Positions 1-6,573 of a stretch of DNA of 21,038 nucleotides are shown here, in pieces. Made by a program: the position numbers and the translations under genes. The stretch covers positions 1-21,038 of the forward strand of contig DJSH01000061.1 in the NCBI GenBank assembly GCA_002440225.1. The letters run 5' to 3'. The stretch is from Candidatus Segatella violae (GTDB lineage: Bacteria > Bacteroidota > Bacteroidia > Bacteroidales > Bacteroidaceae). The notes below the pieces were generated by a model. It was given only the letters and a program-made list of their open reading frames with translations, ran no database searches and had not been told where the DNA came from. Numbering within the stretch: position 1 is the stretch's first letter; each line of letters begins with the position of its first letter.

Positions 1-403
1 TATCCAATATATCTTCATACTCCTTTATGTACTTCTGTTCCTTTTCTTGCTGTTCTGCTTCTGGAAGAATCTTTGCATCATGATGAATTTGCCTGTATAA
101 CCGATTCAACGCATTACCACAGGAATGGTAATTATCTTTTCTCTTGTCATAATCCAATCCGCTAAAGAGAAGGGAAAGAACTAACAAGAAAGTTGATAAG
201 ATAATCGTAAATACACTAATCTGATTAGATAAAGCTATGTTCTTACTCTGTAAAGCTATCAAACTTATGCCTATGATGGATGCAGAGGACAACGCTTCAG
301 CCACCTTAGAAGCATCACGATTTCGTTTCATACGATGGTATGCTGTAAAACGAGCACTCATCGTCTTATATACCGTTGTACTAAATTCATCTAAATATGC
401 CAT
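1..403 (-). CDS. SLATT-like two-TM protein, candidate membrane effector (partial, 3' end beyond window)
   Basis: Translating the minus strand from the ATG at 401-403 gives 134 codons that stay open to the window edge. The protein has a basic N-terminal helix rich in Arg/Lys/His (residues 17-30). A hydrophobic segment follows at about 36-52 (ASIIGISLIAL), then a short polar link and a second segment at about 62-83 (FTIILSTFLLVLSLLFSGL). An amphipathic helix with NALNRLYRQI comes next. This is the layout of SLATT domains, 2TM modules thought to act as pore-forming or membrane-damaging effectors in bacterial conflict systems. It lies downstream of the RT at 548-1963, same strand, separated by 144 bp that form a structured RNA candidate. 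I infer that the RT or its product controls this effector. The SLATT assignment rests on topology and local patterns, so a different small 2TM protein is possible. Confidence 0.72.
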   Translation of the reverse strand, partial: MAYLDEFSTTVYKTMSARFTAYHRMKRNRDASKVAEALSSASIIGISLIALQSKNIALSNQISVFTIILSTFLLVLSLLFSGLDYDKRKDNYHSCGNALNRLYRQIHHDAKILPEAEQQEKEQKYIKEYEDILD

Positions 404-419
404 TTTGCCTATATTAAAG

Positions 420-550
420 TAGAAGGGAACCCCAATTAAAATGCGAAATCTACCACCGAAGTAGCATACCCTACAAGGGATTATAAATGCTTTACAAAAA
501 GTGAACGTGTTACGCTCACCCTAGCTTTAATAGCCAAAGGCTCCCTTCTA
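420..550 (-). ncRNA. Candidate structured RNA between RT and SLATT genes
   Basis: The spacer can close on itself with a 12-bp stem. TAGAAGGGAGCC (minus strand, 550 to 539, beginning with the RT stop codon) pairs with GGTTCCCTTCTA (431 to 420) using one G.U pair. Inside are a 7-bp hairpin GTGAGCG/CGTTCAC (501-519, one G.U), a short CCCT/AGGG hairpin (469-479) and a hairpin with a cUUCGg tetraloop (451-466, two G.U). In three separate stems the wobble pairs are G.U on the minus strand but would be A.C mismatches on the plus strand. That indicates a functional RNA from the RT/SLATT transcript. DRT-type defence RTs are known to use a neighbouring non-coding RNA as template or scaffold. That this RNA does so is inference. 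Confidence 0.6.
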
Positions 551-1963
551 ATAAGTTGTACCAACTGTCATTCGCGCATCCTTCTTCAAATGTTCGAGAT
601 GCACATAATATTTTGTCTTAATTTCTTCTTCATCGTACTTAACATCTTTATCTATCAGTCCTTGTTTCAGTAGATATGTTCTCATATCTCCCACCTCCTT
701 CAAGGCATCAAAATCCATGAGTTTATTCTTTCCTGCATGTTTCTTGATGTCCCAATAGACCTCGTGCAAATGGACTATTTTTGACTCTATACTCAGACCT
801 TTCAAGAATTTCTTATGAACTACGGCATCAAGCCCATAAAGCAAACGAACATCTGTCATTGCTTGAAAATAAGGCAACCATCCATAAAGATGACTTGAGA
901 TTTTGATACCCGATAGTTTTTGATTTATCAAGGATATATAATATTCATCAAATGCCTTGTCTTCCAAAATAAACCTTGGGCGCAAAAAGGCATTAGCCTT
1001 TTGACTTTTGTATCTTGTCACTATTTTTGAAATTCTATTCAAGAAAGCCTGTACATTTCTCTCTCTAATCGAAATCGAAAGGGGTGTTTGTACTTTGTAT
1101 CCTATATAATCAAAACTTTCAGCTCCTACCAATCCGTATTGTGTCTTATCAGCCGAAAGGCGCAAAGTAACTCCTTTCAGAATCAATTCACACTTGACTT
1201 CATTCACATAGTTGGTATCTATGCAAGAGGTACTCAATATCAGAATATCATCAACATACCTTTTGTATAAGGTATCAGAAGCGCAATGCTTTTGAATGCT
1301 TACATCAAAGTCTTGCATTGAAATATTTGCAAGAATATTGGATATTGCCAATCCTTGCGGAACACCTGTATCTCTTGGTTGTTCTTTGATAGATGTCCTG
1401 TGGCTATCTGCAAGCGTAACGGTATCTATTGCAGCCTTAATCAATTGTAAAATTTTAGCATCTACGCATGACTCCAATTTGTCATAGAGTCTGTTAAGAT
1501 AGACTGAATCATAAAAGCTCTTGATATCGGACTTTAGGAAATAGATCTTTTCAGAAGAATGTTCTGCTAGGAAATCTCCCACTTCCTTGATATACTGATT
1601 CGGAACTTCATGATTAACCGCATTTGGAAATAAATCTTGAAGATATTGATTAAGTACTCCCAAAACCATCCTGTCACGCATTGATGGAACAGAAAGAACA
1701 CGAGGAAACTTATTTCTTCCTTTCAGAATTAGTTTTTCCTTATAAAAAGAAAACTTATAGGTTCCATTCAAGCATCGTGTTGCTATTTCATCAAGTTCTT
1801 TCACATAACGACTCCAAAAGGTTGTTGGGGTGAGTCCATCAAATCCACCACCTTTCTTTGTCTTCATTTTCTCATTATAAAACTCAGTGAAATGAACTGG
1901 ATTGAAATAATCCTTTGGATTTACAGCTGCCATACCTTGAAAATCATTACAACCTAAACTCAC
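548..1963 (-). CDS. Reverse transcriptase, UG/DRT-like candidate anti-phage RT
   Basis: The 471-residue protein has the ordered RT motifs. An entry motif RVLSVPSMRDRMV lies at 88-100. Motif A is LKSDIKSFYDSV with Asp146. Motif B is TGVPQGLAISNILAN at about 199-213. Motif C is YVDD at 236-239, giving the metal-binding Asp pair. Motif D is LSADKT at about 269, and motif E is FDYIGYKV at about 284. About 170 residues of thumb and helical C-terminus follow, with no maturase HNH region. It lacks the retron NAxxH and VTG motifs and the DGR-type SQ in motif B, so a UG/Abi (defence) class RT is favoured. The longest reading starts at GTG (1961-1963). ATG at 1931-1933 (MAAVNPKDYF) is an equally good start and I cannot decide. 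It shares strand with the SLATT gene and is bracketed by RNA hairpins on both sides. Confidence 0.88.
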   Translation of the reverse strand: MSLGCNDFQGMAAVNPKDYFNPVHFTEFYNEKMKTKKGGGFDGLTPTTFWSRYVKELDEIATRCLNGTYKFSFYKEKLILKGRNKFPRVLSVPSMRDRMVLGVLNQYLQDLFPNAVNHEVPNQYIKEVGDFLAEHSSEKIYFLKSDIKSFYDSVYLNRLYDKLESCVDAKILQLIKAAIDTVTLADSHRTSIKEQPRDTGVPQGLAISNILANISMQDFDVSIQKHCASDTLYKRYVDDILILSTSCIDTNYVNEVKCELILKGVTLRLSADKTQYGLVGAESFDYIGYKVQTPLSISIRERNVQAFLNRISKIVTRYKSQKANAFLRPRFILEDKAFDEYYISLINQKLSGIKISSHLYGWLPYFQAMTDVRLLYGLDAVVHKKFLKGLSIESKIVHLHEVYWDIKKHAGKNKLMDFDALKEVGDMRTYLLKQGLIDKDVKYDEEEIKTKYYVHLEHLKKDARMTVGTTY

Positions 1964-1978
1964 TCAGAACTTTGAAAT

Positions 1979-2012
1979 TCACCTCCCCACGCCTTACGGC
2001 GCAGGGAGGTGA
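1979..2012 (-). other. Strong RNA hairpin with GUAA (GNRA) tetraloop upstream of RT
   Basis: On the minus strand CACCTCCCTGCGCC pairs with GGCGTGGGGAGGTG around a GTAA loop. This gives 14 bp plus an extra T-A pair, including two G.U pairs that become C.A mismatches on the other strand. It begins 8 nt after the stop of the upstream gene and ends 15 nt before the GTG of the RT. No T-tract follows on either side, so it is not an ordinary intrinsic terminator. It may be part of an RT-associated RNA, a processing site, or a control on RT translation. Confidence 0.65.
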
Positions 2013-2020
2013 GCAACACG

Positions 2021-2659
2021 CTACTTTCTCTTCTTGTCTTTCTTCACCTTCTTGGTGACTTTCACATCGCCAAGTTCGCCTTTCTCCTGCAAGTGCTTGA
2101 CTAGACCTTCGAAATCACCTTTCTCGAAGAAGACTTTCTCATCTTCAGGAACTCCAGTCACCTCTATAGGCACAAAGCCTAAGTTCTCGTCATGAACTTT
2201 CATATTGCCTTCGACTATGGCTCTCGCCATTGACATACGAAGTTCATCACTCAAAGGAATGAAAGTTCCACGCTCCTCTGGAGAAGGATGGTCTTCGATC
2301 GGATTGCATGGGGCGAAGCCGATTCGCTCGTCCGGACTCATGATATAGCACTCCACATGGGTTCCATCCCACACAGGTTCTTCCAAATTCCAAGAGAAGT
2401 TGTAGGTTACCCCTTCTGGAGTACGTACCTTCTTTTCCTTGGTAAAGCCTGAGTAGAGACGAACTCGGTTTCCCTTACGGAGATTCGTATCGGGAAACTC
2501 ATAGAGGCGAGCCTTGCTATAAATCGGAAAGCCTTCCTCATTATAAACGTAACGTACGAGCATAAGACCTTCGAGGGAGCAACGTGCCGCAGCTTCCAAT
2601 TCGACGTACTCATCTTGCTGGCCTCTGTTGTAGAGACCAGTGATTCTTAAACTAATCAT
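2021..2659 (-). CDS. Hypothetical protein with possible lamin-tail (LTD)-like N-terminal domain
   Basis: This is a 212-residue protein I do not firmly recognise. Residues 1-120 have a beta-rich pattern: DEYVELEAA near the start, then EFPDTNLRKGNRVRLYSG, then SWNLEEPVWDGTHVECYI. That resembles the order of conserved elements in lamin-tail domains (EYVEL, a pGx-type turn, W-N, then a terminal strand). The C-terminus is Lys-rich (KKVKKDKKRK), suggesting contact with nucleic acid or a membrane. There is no signal peptide or TM segment. It sits between the Panacea toxin and the RT hairpin on the same strand, 57 bp before the RT start. It may be co-transcribed with the RT, but an inverted repeat just upstream suggests its own control. 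The LTD call is tentative. Confidence 0.6.
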   Translation of the reverse strand: MISLRITGLYNRGQQDEYVELEAAARCSLEGLMLVRYVYNEEGFPIYSKARLYEFPDTNLRKGNRVRLYSGFTKEKKVRTPEGVTYNFSWNLEEPVWDGTHVECYIMSPDERIGFAPCNPIEDHPSPEERGTFIPLSDELRMSMARAIVEGNMKVHDENLGFVPIEVTGVPEDEKVFFEKGDFEGLVKHLQEKGELGDVKVTKKVKKDKKRK

Positions 2660-2691
2660 AATTTTGATGTGTATTTAAAATTTAGAAGCAG

Positions 2692-2720
2692 TACGATTGT
2701 TTGGATTAGCGACAATCGTA
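2692..2720 (-). promoter_or_regulatory. Inverted repeat upstream of the LTD-like gene
   Basis: TACGATTGT at 2692-2700 and ACAATCGTA at 2712-2720 form a perfect 9-bp inverted repeat with an 11-bp spacer. Its edge lies 33 bp before the ATG of the 2021-2659 gene. No T-tract follows on the minus strand, so an operator or mRNA hairpin is more likely than a terminator for the toxin gene. The rest of 2660-2793 holds only AT-rich sequence. Confidence 0.4.
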
Positions 2721-2793
2721 AAACGCTATTTTTTGTTCACCATTGCAGTATCGCTCTGCGCTGGTCGCCACTCGAATGGAGAAATATATTTTT

Positions 2794-3264
2794 TTATAAT
2801 ATTCCGAATCTCTTCTTTTCTTTGTTAGTAAGAGTCTCGGTGGTTTTGAGTATATCGAAAATTCCTTGAAGGTCGGAGTCGGTTAGCGTACCGAAGTACT
2901 CTCCTTCCATGAGTTTCTCCAACGGAATGGAGAAGAGCATACCACAATCTACAAAGCTATCATACTTCAAGAACTCTGGATAATCTGATTGATGAAGGAG
3001 ATATTGAGCAGAGAGAAATGAAGCAGAATAGGCAGCCTTGGGACTCATCTTGGTATTTACCAAGACGGACCCATAGCAAACTTTCTTCACCTTATCAACT
3101 CCTATAATTACCAATTTCTTGGGCTTTTGCTTCCTTCCATCCTTGAAAACCAGACCTTCATCAATAGATATGATGGTTCTAATTAATGAACCTATCTCCA
3201 ACTTATCTTCTGTAACTTGACGAATATTGTCGAGATAAGCCTTTTGCAATTCCCTTAAATCCAT
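2794..3264 (-). CDS. Putative Panacea-system toxin (PanT), MazF/PemK-like
   Basis: This 156-residue protein is encoded directly after a Panacea-domain antitoxin, with a 10-nt overlap, so the two are translationally coupled. After a helical N-terminus, residues 26-70 give a run of short beta strands (IGSLIRTIIS, KKLVIIGV, CYGSVLVN). This suits the SH3-like barrel of MazF/PemK toxins, most of which cleave RNA. The conserved-looking C-terminal part contains SFVDCGMLFSIPLEKL, a G-L turn and a final KRFGIL. I recall this pattern from PemK-like toxins paired with Panacea antitoxins but cannot confirm it. In the Panacea family, antitoxins of one fold neutralise many unrelated toxins, so the neighbour argues for a toxin role more strongly than this protein's own sequence does. 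Confidence 0.65.
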   Translation of the reverse strand: MDLRELQKAYLDNIRQVTEDKLEIGSLIRTIISIDEGLVFKDGRKQKPKKLVIIGVDKVKKVCYGSVLVNTKMSPKAAYSASFLSAQYLLHQSDYPEFLKYDSFVDCGMLFSIPLEKLMEGEYFGTLTDSDLQGIFDILKTTETLTNKEKKRFGIL

Positions 3265-3848
3265 GACAATGCCTTTTGAACAGATTGACGCTCTCGGATG
3301 ACGGTCAGCATAGCCTTGCTCGCACCTGCAGCATCAGCCATATCATACATGGTGATTTTGGTATCCTCACCTGTCTTGTCAGCTTGGCGCTTTGCACGTT
3401 TCCAAGCCTTGTCTTCATGCGACTTGTCAGACAGGTCAAAAGAATCAACATCCTTGCATTTGTCTATCCACTTATCTAGCATCTTGACATCTGCAACAGA
3501 AAGTTCATCCATGTCACATTTTGCATTCTTCGCAGCAAGGATTAGCTGATGACCATCTTTGGATAATTGAATATCTAAAGAATCAGCAAAGTCTTGCAAT
3601 TCTGGGGAAGAAATGTCAGCCTTACCTTCTACTCCACGCAAAACCTTATAGGTCAACGTAGGAACAGGACCGTGTTTTCTTGCCACAAAAGTATCATAGA
3701 CTATTGGCAAGCCGTACTCTTTCAACTGATTTTGCTGGGCAAAATACATCACCTTGAAGAGGTGGATATAATCCACTCCTTCTGGAAATGCTTTCAAGAT
3801 GTAAAGCACCACTGCCTTTATCTTCAATATCTGTTCTATTGTCTTCAT
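3255..3848 (-). CDS. panA: Panacea-domain (DUF4065, SocA-like) antitoxin PanA
   Basis: The start ATG at 3846-3848 (MKTIEQILKIK) is chosen because AAGGAG lies 6 nt upstream; a longer reading to 3875 would put that site inside the gene. The 197-residue product shows the DUF4065 signature. An N-terminal helix LYILKAF is followed by VDYIHLFKVMYFAQQNQLKEYGLPIVYDTFVARKHGPV split over about 25-65, then TLTYKVLRG. Such domains make up Panacea antitoxins, which neutralise diverse toxins by direct binding and relate to SocA. The C-terminal third (AWKRAKRQ to the end) is charged and helical and may bind the partner or DNA. The toxin gene follows with overlap, and a promoter lies directly upstream. Confidence 0.85.
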   Translation of the reverse strand: MKTIEQILKIKAVVLYILKAFPEGVDYIHLFKVMYFAQQNQLKEYGLPIVYDTFVARKHGPVPTLTYKVLRGVEGKADISSPELQDFADSLDIQLSKDGHQLILAAKNAKCDMDELSVADVKMLDKWIDKCKDVDSFDLSDKSHEDKAWKRAKRQADKTGEDTKITMYDMADAAGASKAMLTVIRERQSVQKALSWI

Positions 3849-3872
3849 TGTTTTTCTCCTTTTTGAATTTGG

Positions 3873-3904
3873 CAAAGTTACGACTTTATCTTCAATCCGC
3901 CAAG
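3873..3904 (-). promoter_or_regulatory. Bacteroidota-type promoter for the panA-toxin pair
   Basis: On the minus strand a -33-like CTTG (3901-3904) and a -7 element TAACTTTG (3873-3880) are separated by 20 nt, matching the TTTG-N19-21-TAnnTTTG pattern. It overlaps the 3' end of the preceding gene (stop at 3892), so the toxin-antitoxin pair has its own transcription start inside the block. Confidence 0.65.
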
Positions 3905-5568
3905 GATTTCGGGGATTTTAACTTATCGATCTCCCCTATCACCTTTCTCACGAACTTTTGATCTTCTTTCAATTCATCTATATTATAAGGTGTGATGAGA
4001 TAGTCGTGGAGTTTCTTGTAGATAACGAGGAAGAGTTTGTTGGTGGTCTTACGGACATCGCCCTCCAACTTTTCCTTGATTCCATCGGTCTGGCGAAGGA
4101 CATTCACCATAGGCTCGTAGAACTGGGCGATGTCATACTTATAGACGATGAAGGAATCGGTCAGCTTCTTCTCATTCTTCTTGATGAGCTTGAGCGCCTG
4201 CTCGTGGAAACTGGCGTGCTGTTCTTGCGAAAGGCTTTCAAGATAGGCAGCCATCTCGGCAATGGCTGTATCCCTCAACTCTCGATTTTTCTTCTCTACC
4301 GCAATCTTATCTTCAAGGCCTTTGATGTCCTCCTTTAGATTTTTGCTATCCCAATCTCGCCAAAGCAAGTCGAGAATGGTATCACCTAATTCTATCACAA
4401 ACTTCTTTTTCGCTGCTGAAGATTGTGAGGTAAACCGATAGTCTGACAACACATTTTTGACAGCGAGTGTCGTCCAAATCGCTCCATACTTTTGGGTACG
4501 CTCCCAATCGTCTTCATCGGGATGGAGAACCAATCGCTCATACTCCTTATCGGCTTTGTTTAGCGTATCGGCAGCAACTATCTTATAACTCTTCAGTTTC
4601 TTTCTGTTATCGCTTACAAGATTGTGAAGGCTTTGAAACAAGGAGAAATATTGCTCCTTGGGAACATCCGACAGAATGTTGTCTACCTCCAAGCACTTGT
4701 CAAAAACGCTGATTCCATCGGGATATGCTATCTTCTCTGGAAGTGAAATCGGGAATCCATTTTTCAAGATTTCCTCTTTGGATGGGTGTTGCTTGCGATA
4801 TTCCTGTTGCTTATCGGCAGGAAAAAGAGCCAAGACTCGCTCTATGAAATCGGGCATTTTGAAACCTGCCAGGTCATCGGAATAAATCAAGAATTCGTCA
4901 TTCAAACGATAGAGGTCTTTCAACTCAAACTCTACCCATTCGTCCTTCTTCTCGGCATAATGTTTGAGAACCGGATAGTAGGCCTCGCTGATTTGGCGTT
5001 CCAGCTTGCGGCATCTCGCCAACTGCTTGGGATAATCGAGATGCCATTTGCTGTGGAATCGGGACACTTCCCAAAGGAGTAAGCCCATGATGCAAGCGGA
5101 ATAATAGAAATCCTCTGCCTGATTATACTTCTTGGCTTGCGATAACCAGCCCTCGTATATACGAAGTGCATAGTTTATGTCGTTGACACCACTGACCTTC
5201 CACTTGTGGATGGCTTCTATTTTCTGACGGAAATATTTGCCTGGGTCTTTTCCCTTCGGCTTATAAGCGTAGTTGGGCACCTGGCGGTCGGAGGATTTCT
5301 TCCTCGCTTTTCTTCTTTTAGGAGAAGCTGGCCTCACGGAATAAGCGAAAGGTGTCGGACCTTCGTAAAGGTCATCCCAGTAATCGGAATCATCGAATTC
5401 ATCGAAGGGAATGATGTCGTCATCGTCGTCGGATTCATCTGCGAGGTCTTCATCGGAGAGTCCTCCGAAGAAGGCATCCATGAAAGCTCCGAACATCTGG
5501 TTGAGTTCCTCATCGGATGGGCGATGGTCTTTGCCGCCATTATTGCCAAGGGGGATTAACTTTGCCAT
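3892..5568 (-). CDS. Unrecognised acidic/helical protein, 558 aa
   Basis: I do not recognise this family. Residues 34-70 are extremely acidic (SDDDDDIIPFDEFDDSDYWD), followed by a short basic patch (SPKRRKARKKSSDR, about 82-95). From about 105 onward the protein is helical and charged, with a likely coiled coil near 400-470 (LKEDIKGLEDKIAVEKKNRE). It has no signal peptide, TM segment or obvious catalytic motif. The start ATG follows a 49-bp gap after the recombinase homologue, and the gene reads in the same direction as the NusG-like gene above it. It could be a DNA-mimic or scaffold type of protein given the acidic head, but that is speculation. Confidence 0.75.
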   Translation of the reverse strand: MAKLIPLGNNGGKDHRPSDEELNQMFGAFMDAFFGGLSDEDLADESDDDDDIIPFDEFDDSDYWDDLYEGPTPFAYSVRPASPKRRKARKKSSDRQVPNYAYKPKGKDPGKYFRQKIEAIHKWKVSGVNDINYALRIYEGWLSQAKKYNQAEDFYYSACIMGLLLWEVSRFHSKWHLDYPKQLARCRKLERQISEAYYPVLKHYAEKKDEWVEFELKDLYRLNDEFLIYSDDLAGFKMPDFIERVLALFPADKQQEYRKQHPSKEEILKNGFPISLPEKIAYPDGISVFDKCLEVDNILSDVPKEQYFSLFQSLHNLVSDNRKKLKSYKIVAADTLNKADKEYERLVLHPDEDDWERTQKYGAIWTTLAVKNVLSDYRFTSQSSAAKKKFVIELGDTILDLLWRDWDSKNLKEDIKGLEDKIAVEKKNRELRDTAIAEMAAYLESLSQEQHASFHEQALKLIKKNEKKLTDSFIVYKYDIAQFYEPMVNVLRQTDGIKEKLEGDVRKTTNKLFLVIYKKLHDYLITPYNIDELKEDQKFVRKVIGEIDKLKSPKSLAD

Positions 5569-5582
5569 TTCGTTTTTTATCT

Positions 5583-5601
5583 TATACCTTATTATATATA
5601 A
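5583..5601 (-). other. Small hairpin in the spacer between recombinase homologue and acidic protein
   Basis: CCTTAT and ATAAGG arms separated by five A/T bases lie in the 49-bp spacer, followed by T-rich sequence on the plus strand. A similar ataccttatta string recurs at about 6549 and about 15820. It could be a weak attenuator. Evidence is thin. Confidence 0.25.
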
Positions 5602-5617
5602 GGGAATTTTTATATTT

Positions 5618-6412
5618 TTATATCAGCTTGCTGACCGGCACACTCTGCATCATGCTCGACCAGGAATGGCGGGCCACCGTCATGTTGAGATTGAAGGGGA
5701 GGTCGAGGAGCTCGCCCAACTTATGGAGCTGGCGATTGATGCGCTGCAAGGTCTGGGTGTGCTGGCGATAACGGTCTTCCTCGTCTGAGGCATCTATCAG
5801 GGGGAAGAGGTAGGGGGAATCGGGACGCTTGTAGCGATCTACGATTTCCTGCATCGCCGGCTCCCAAGGGATGGTGACCTCCTTGCCCGTGGCATGGACC
5901 TCGTAGGTGAGTTCGCCACCATGGATGTTGTCGGTGGTGAGATAGAAGATGTCGCCGCCTGCCATACCGTGCGCCAGGACGGAGAAGAGGAAGAAGTCTC
6001 TCGAAACTGATACGAAGGGACGCTCGTTGCTCAGGTCCATCTTGCGCAACTTCTTGATTTCCGACAAAGTCAAGCCATTGCGATCTTGCTTCATACGATA
6101 ACTAGAATTGATGTTCTTGAATAGGTTTTCTACTTCCTGACCTTTCGCCTCCGCCACCTGACGGTAGAGGTGCTTGAGGTTTCGCATATACACCGAAACC
6201 GTGTTGGTGCCCAGTTCCTGTCGCTCCAGCCATGTGTGATAGTTGCGTATCAACACGGCGTCGAAGTCCTTGAAGGGGATTTCCTTCTTGCCGAGGTAGG
6301 CGATGAACCGCCTGAGCACGGAGGTTTGGTTCTTGGCTGCCCACATCCTGCCTTCCTCTTGGAGCTGCTGGATGTAGATTTCGGCACTTGCCACAAATCC
6401 TGAATTCATCAT
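5618..6412 (-). CDS. Truncated, probably catalytically dead tyrosine recombinase (integrase) homologue
   Basis: The fold is recognisable. A SAM-like core-binding domain lies in the first ~110 residues (AKNQTSVLRRFIAYLGKK, RNYHTWLERQ, NTVSVYMRNLKHLYRQ). A catalytic-domain remnant follows (RDFFLFSVLAHGMAGGD, then VARHSWSSMM). Family members normally have RGM at the first site, but here it reads HGM, so the first catalytic Arg is replaced by His. The KTG element reads ATGK, so the Lys is lost. The protein ends at VSKLI, before the LGH and the nucleophilic Tyr. Only the ARHSW Arg/His remain. The frame is otherwise intact, so it may be kept for DNA binding rather than strand exchange, or be a young pseudogene. 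Tandem ATGs at 6412 and 6409 are the likely starts. It follows the NusG-like gene. Confidence 0.8.
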   Translation of the reverse strand: MMNSGFVASAEIYIQQLQEEGRMWAAKNQTSVLRRFIAYLGKKEIPFKDFDAVLIRNYHTWLERQELGTNTVSVYMRNLKHLYRQVAEAKGQEVENLFKNINSSYRMKQDRNGLTLSEIKKLRKMDLSNERPFVSVSRDFFLFSVLAHGMAGGDIFYLTTDNIHGGELTYEVHATGKEVTIPWEPAMQEIVDRYKRPDSPYLFPLIDASDEEDRYRQHTQTLQRINRQLHKLGELLDLPFNLNMTVARHSWSSMMQSVPVSKLI

Positions 6413-6459
6413 TTGCCTTATTGAATTATGTTTTTTATGCTGATATAATAAGCGGATAA

Positions 6460-6476
6460 GCGGATTGCAAATCCGC
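6460..6476. repeat. REP-like palindrome, copy 1
   Basis: GCGGATT-GCA-AATCCGC is a perfect 7-bp inverted repeat with a 3-nt centre. It lies between the recombinase homologue and the NusG-like gene and shares the core GGATTGCAAATCC with copy 2, 45 bp away. Confidence 0.6.
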
Positions 6477-6503
6477 AAAATAACGAGGTCGAACCTTTTT
6501 TGA

Positions 6504-6524
6504 CGACGGATTGCAAATCCGTCG
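6504..6524. repeat. REP-like palindrome, copy 2
   Basis: CGACGGATT-GCA-AATCCGTCG forms a 9-bp inverted repeat with the same core as copy 1. The outer pairs differ from copy 1 in a compensatory way, so the fold is conserved while the sequence varies. That suits a REP/RAYT-type dispersed palindrome. Confidence 0.6.
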
Positions 6525-6573
6525 GAACGCCTAGCGGGATAAAAGGATACCTTATTAATATAAAAGTTCTAGA

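Noticed and set aside
548..1963. RT as a retron, group II intron or diversity-generating retroelement
   Set aside because: No NAxxH/VTG retron motifs, no maturase/HNH domains, motif B is QGLAIS rather than the SQ form, and no template/variable repeat pair was noticed.
1979..2012. Hairpin as an intrinsic terminator
   Set aside because: No run of T follows it on either strand.
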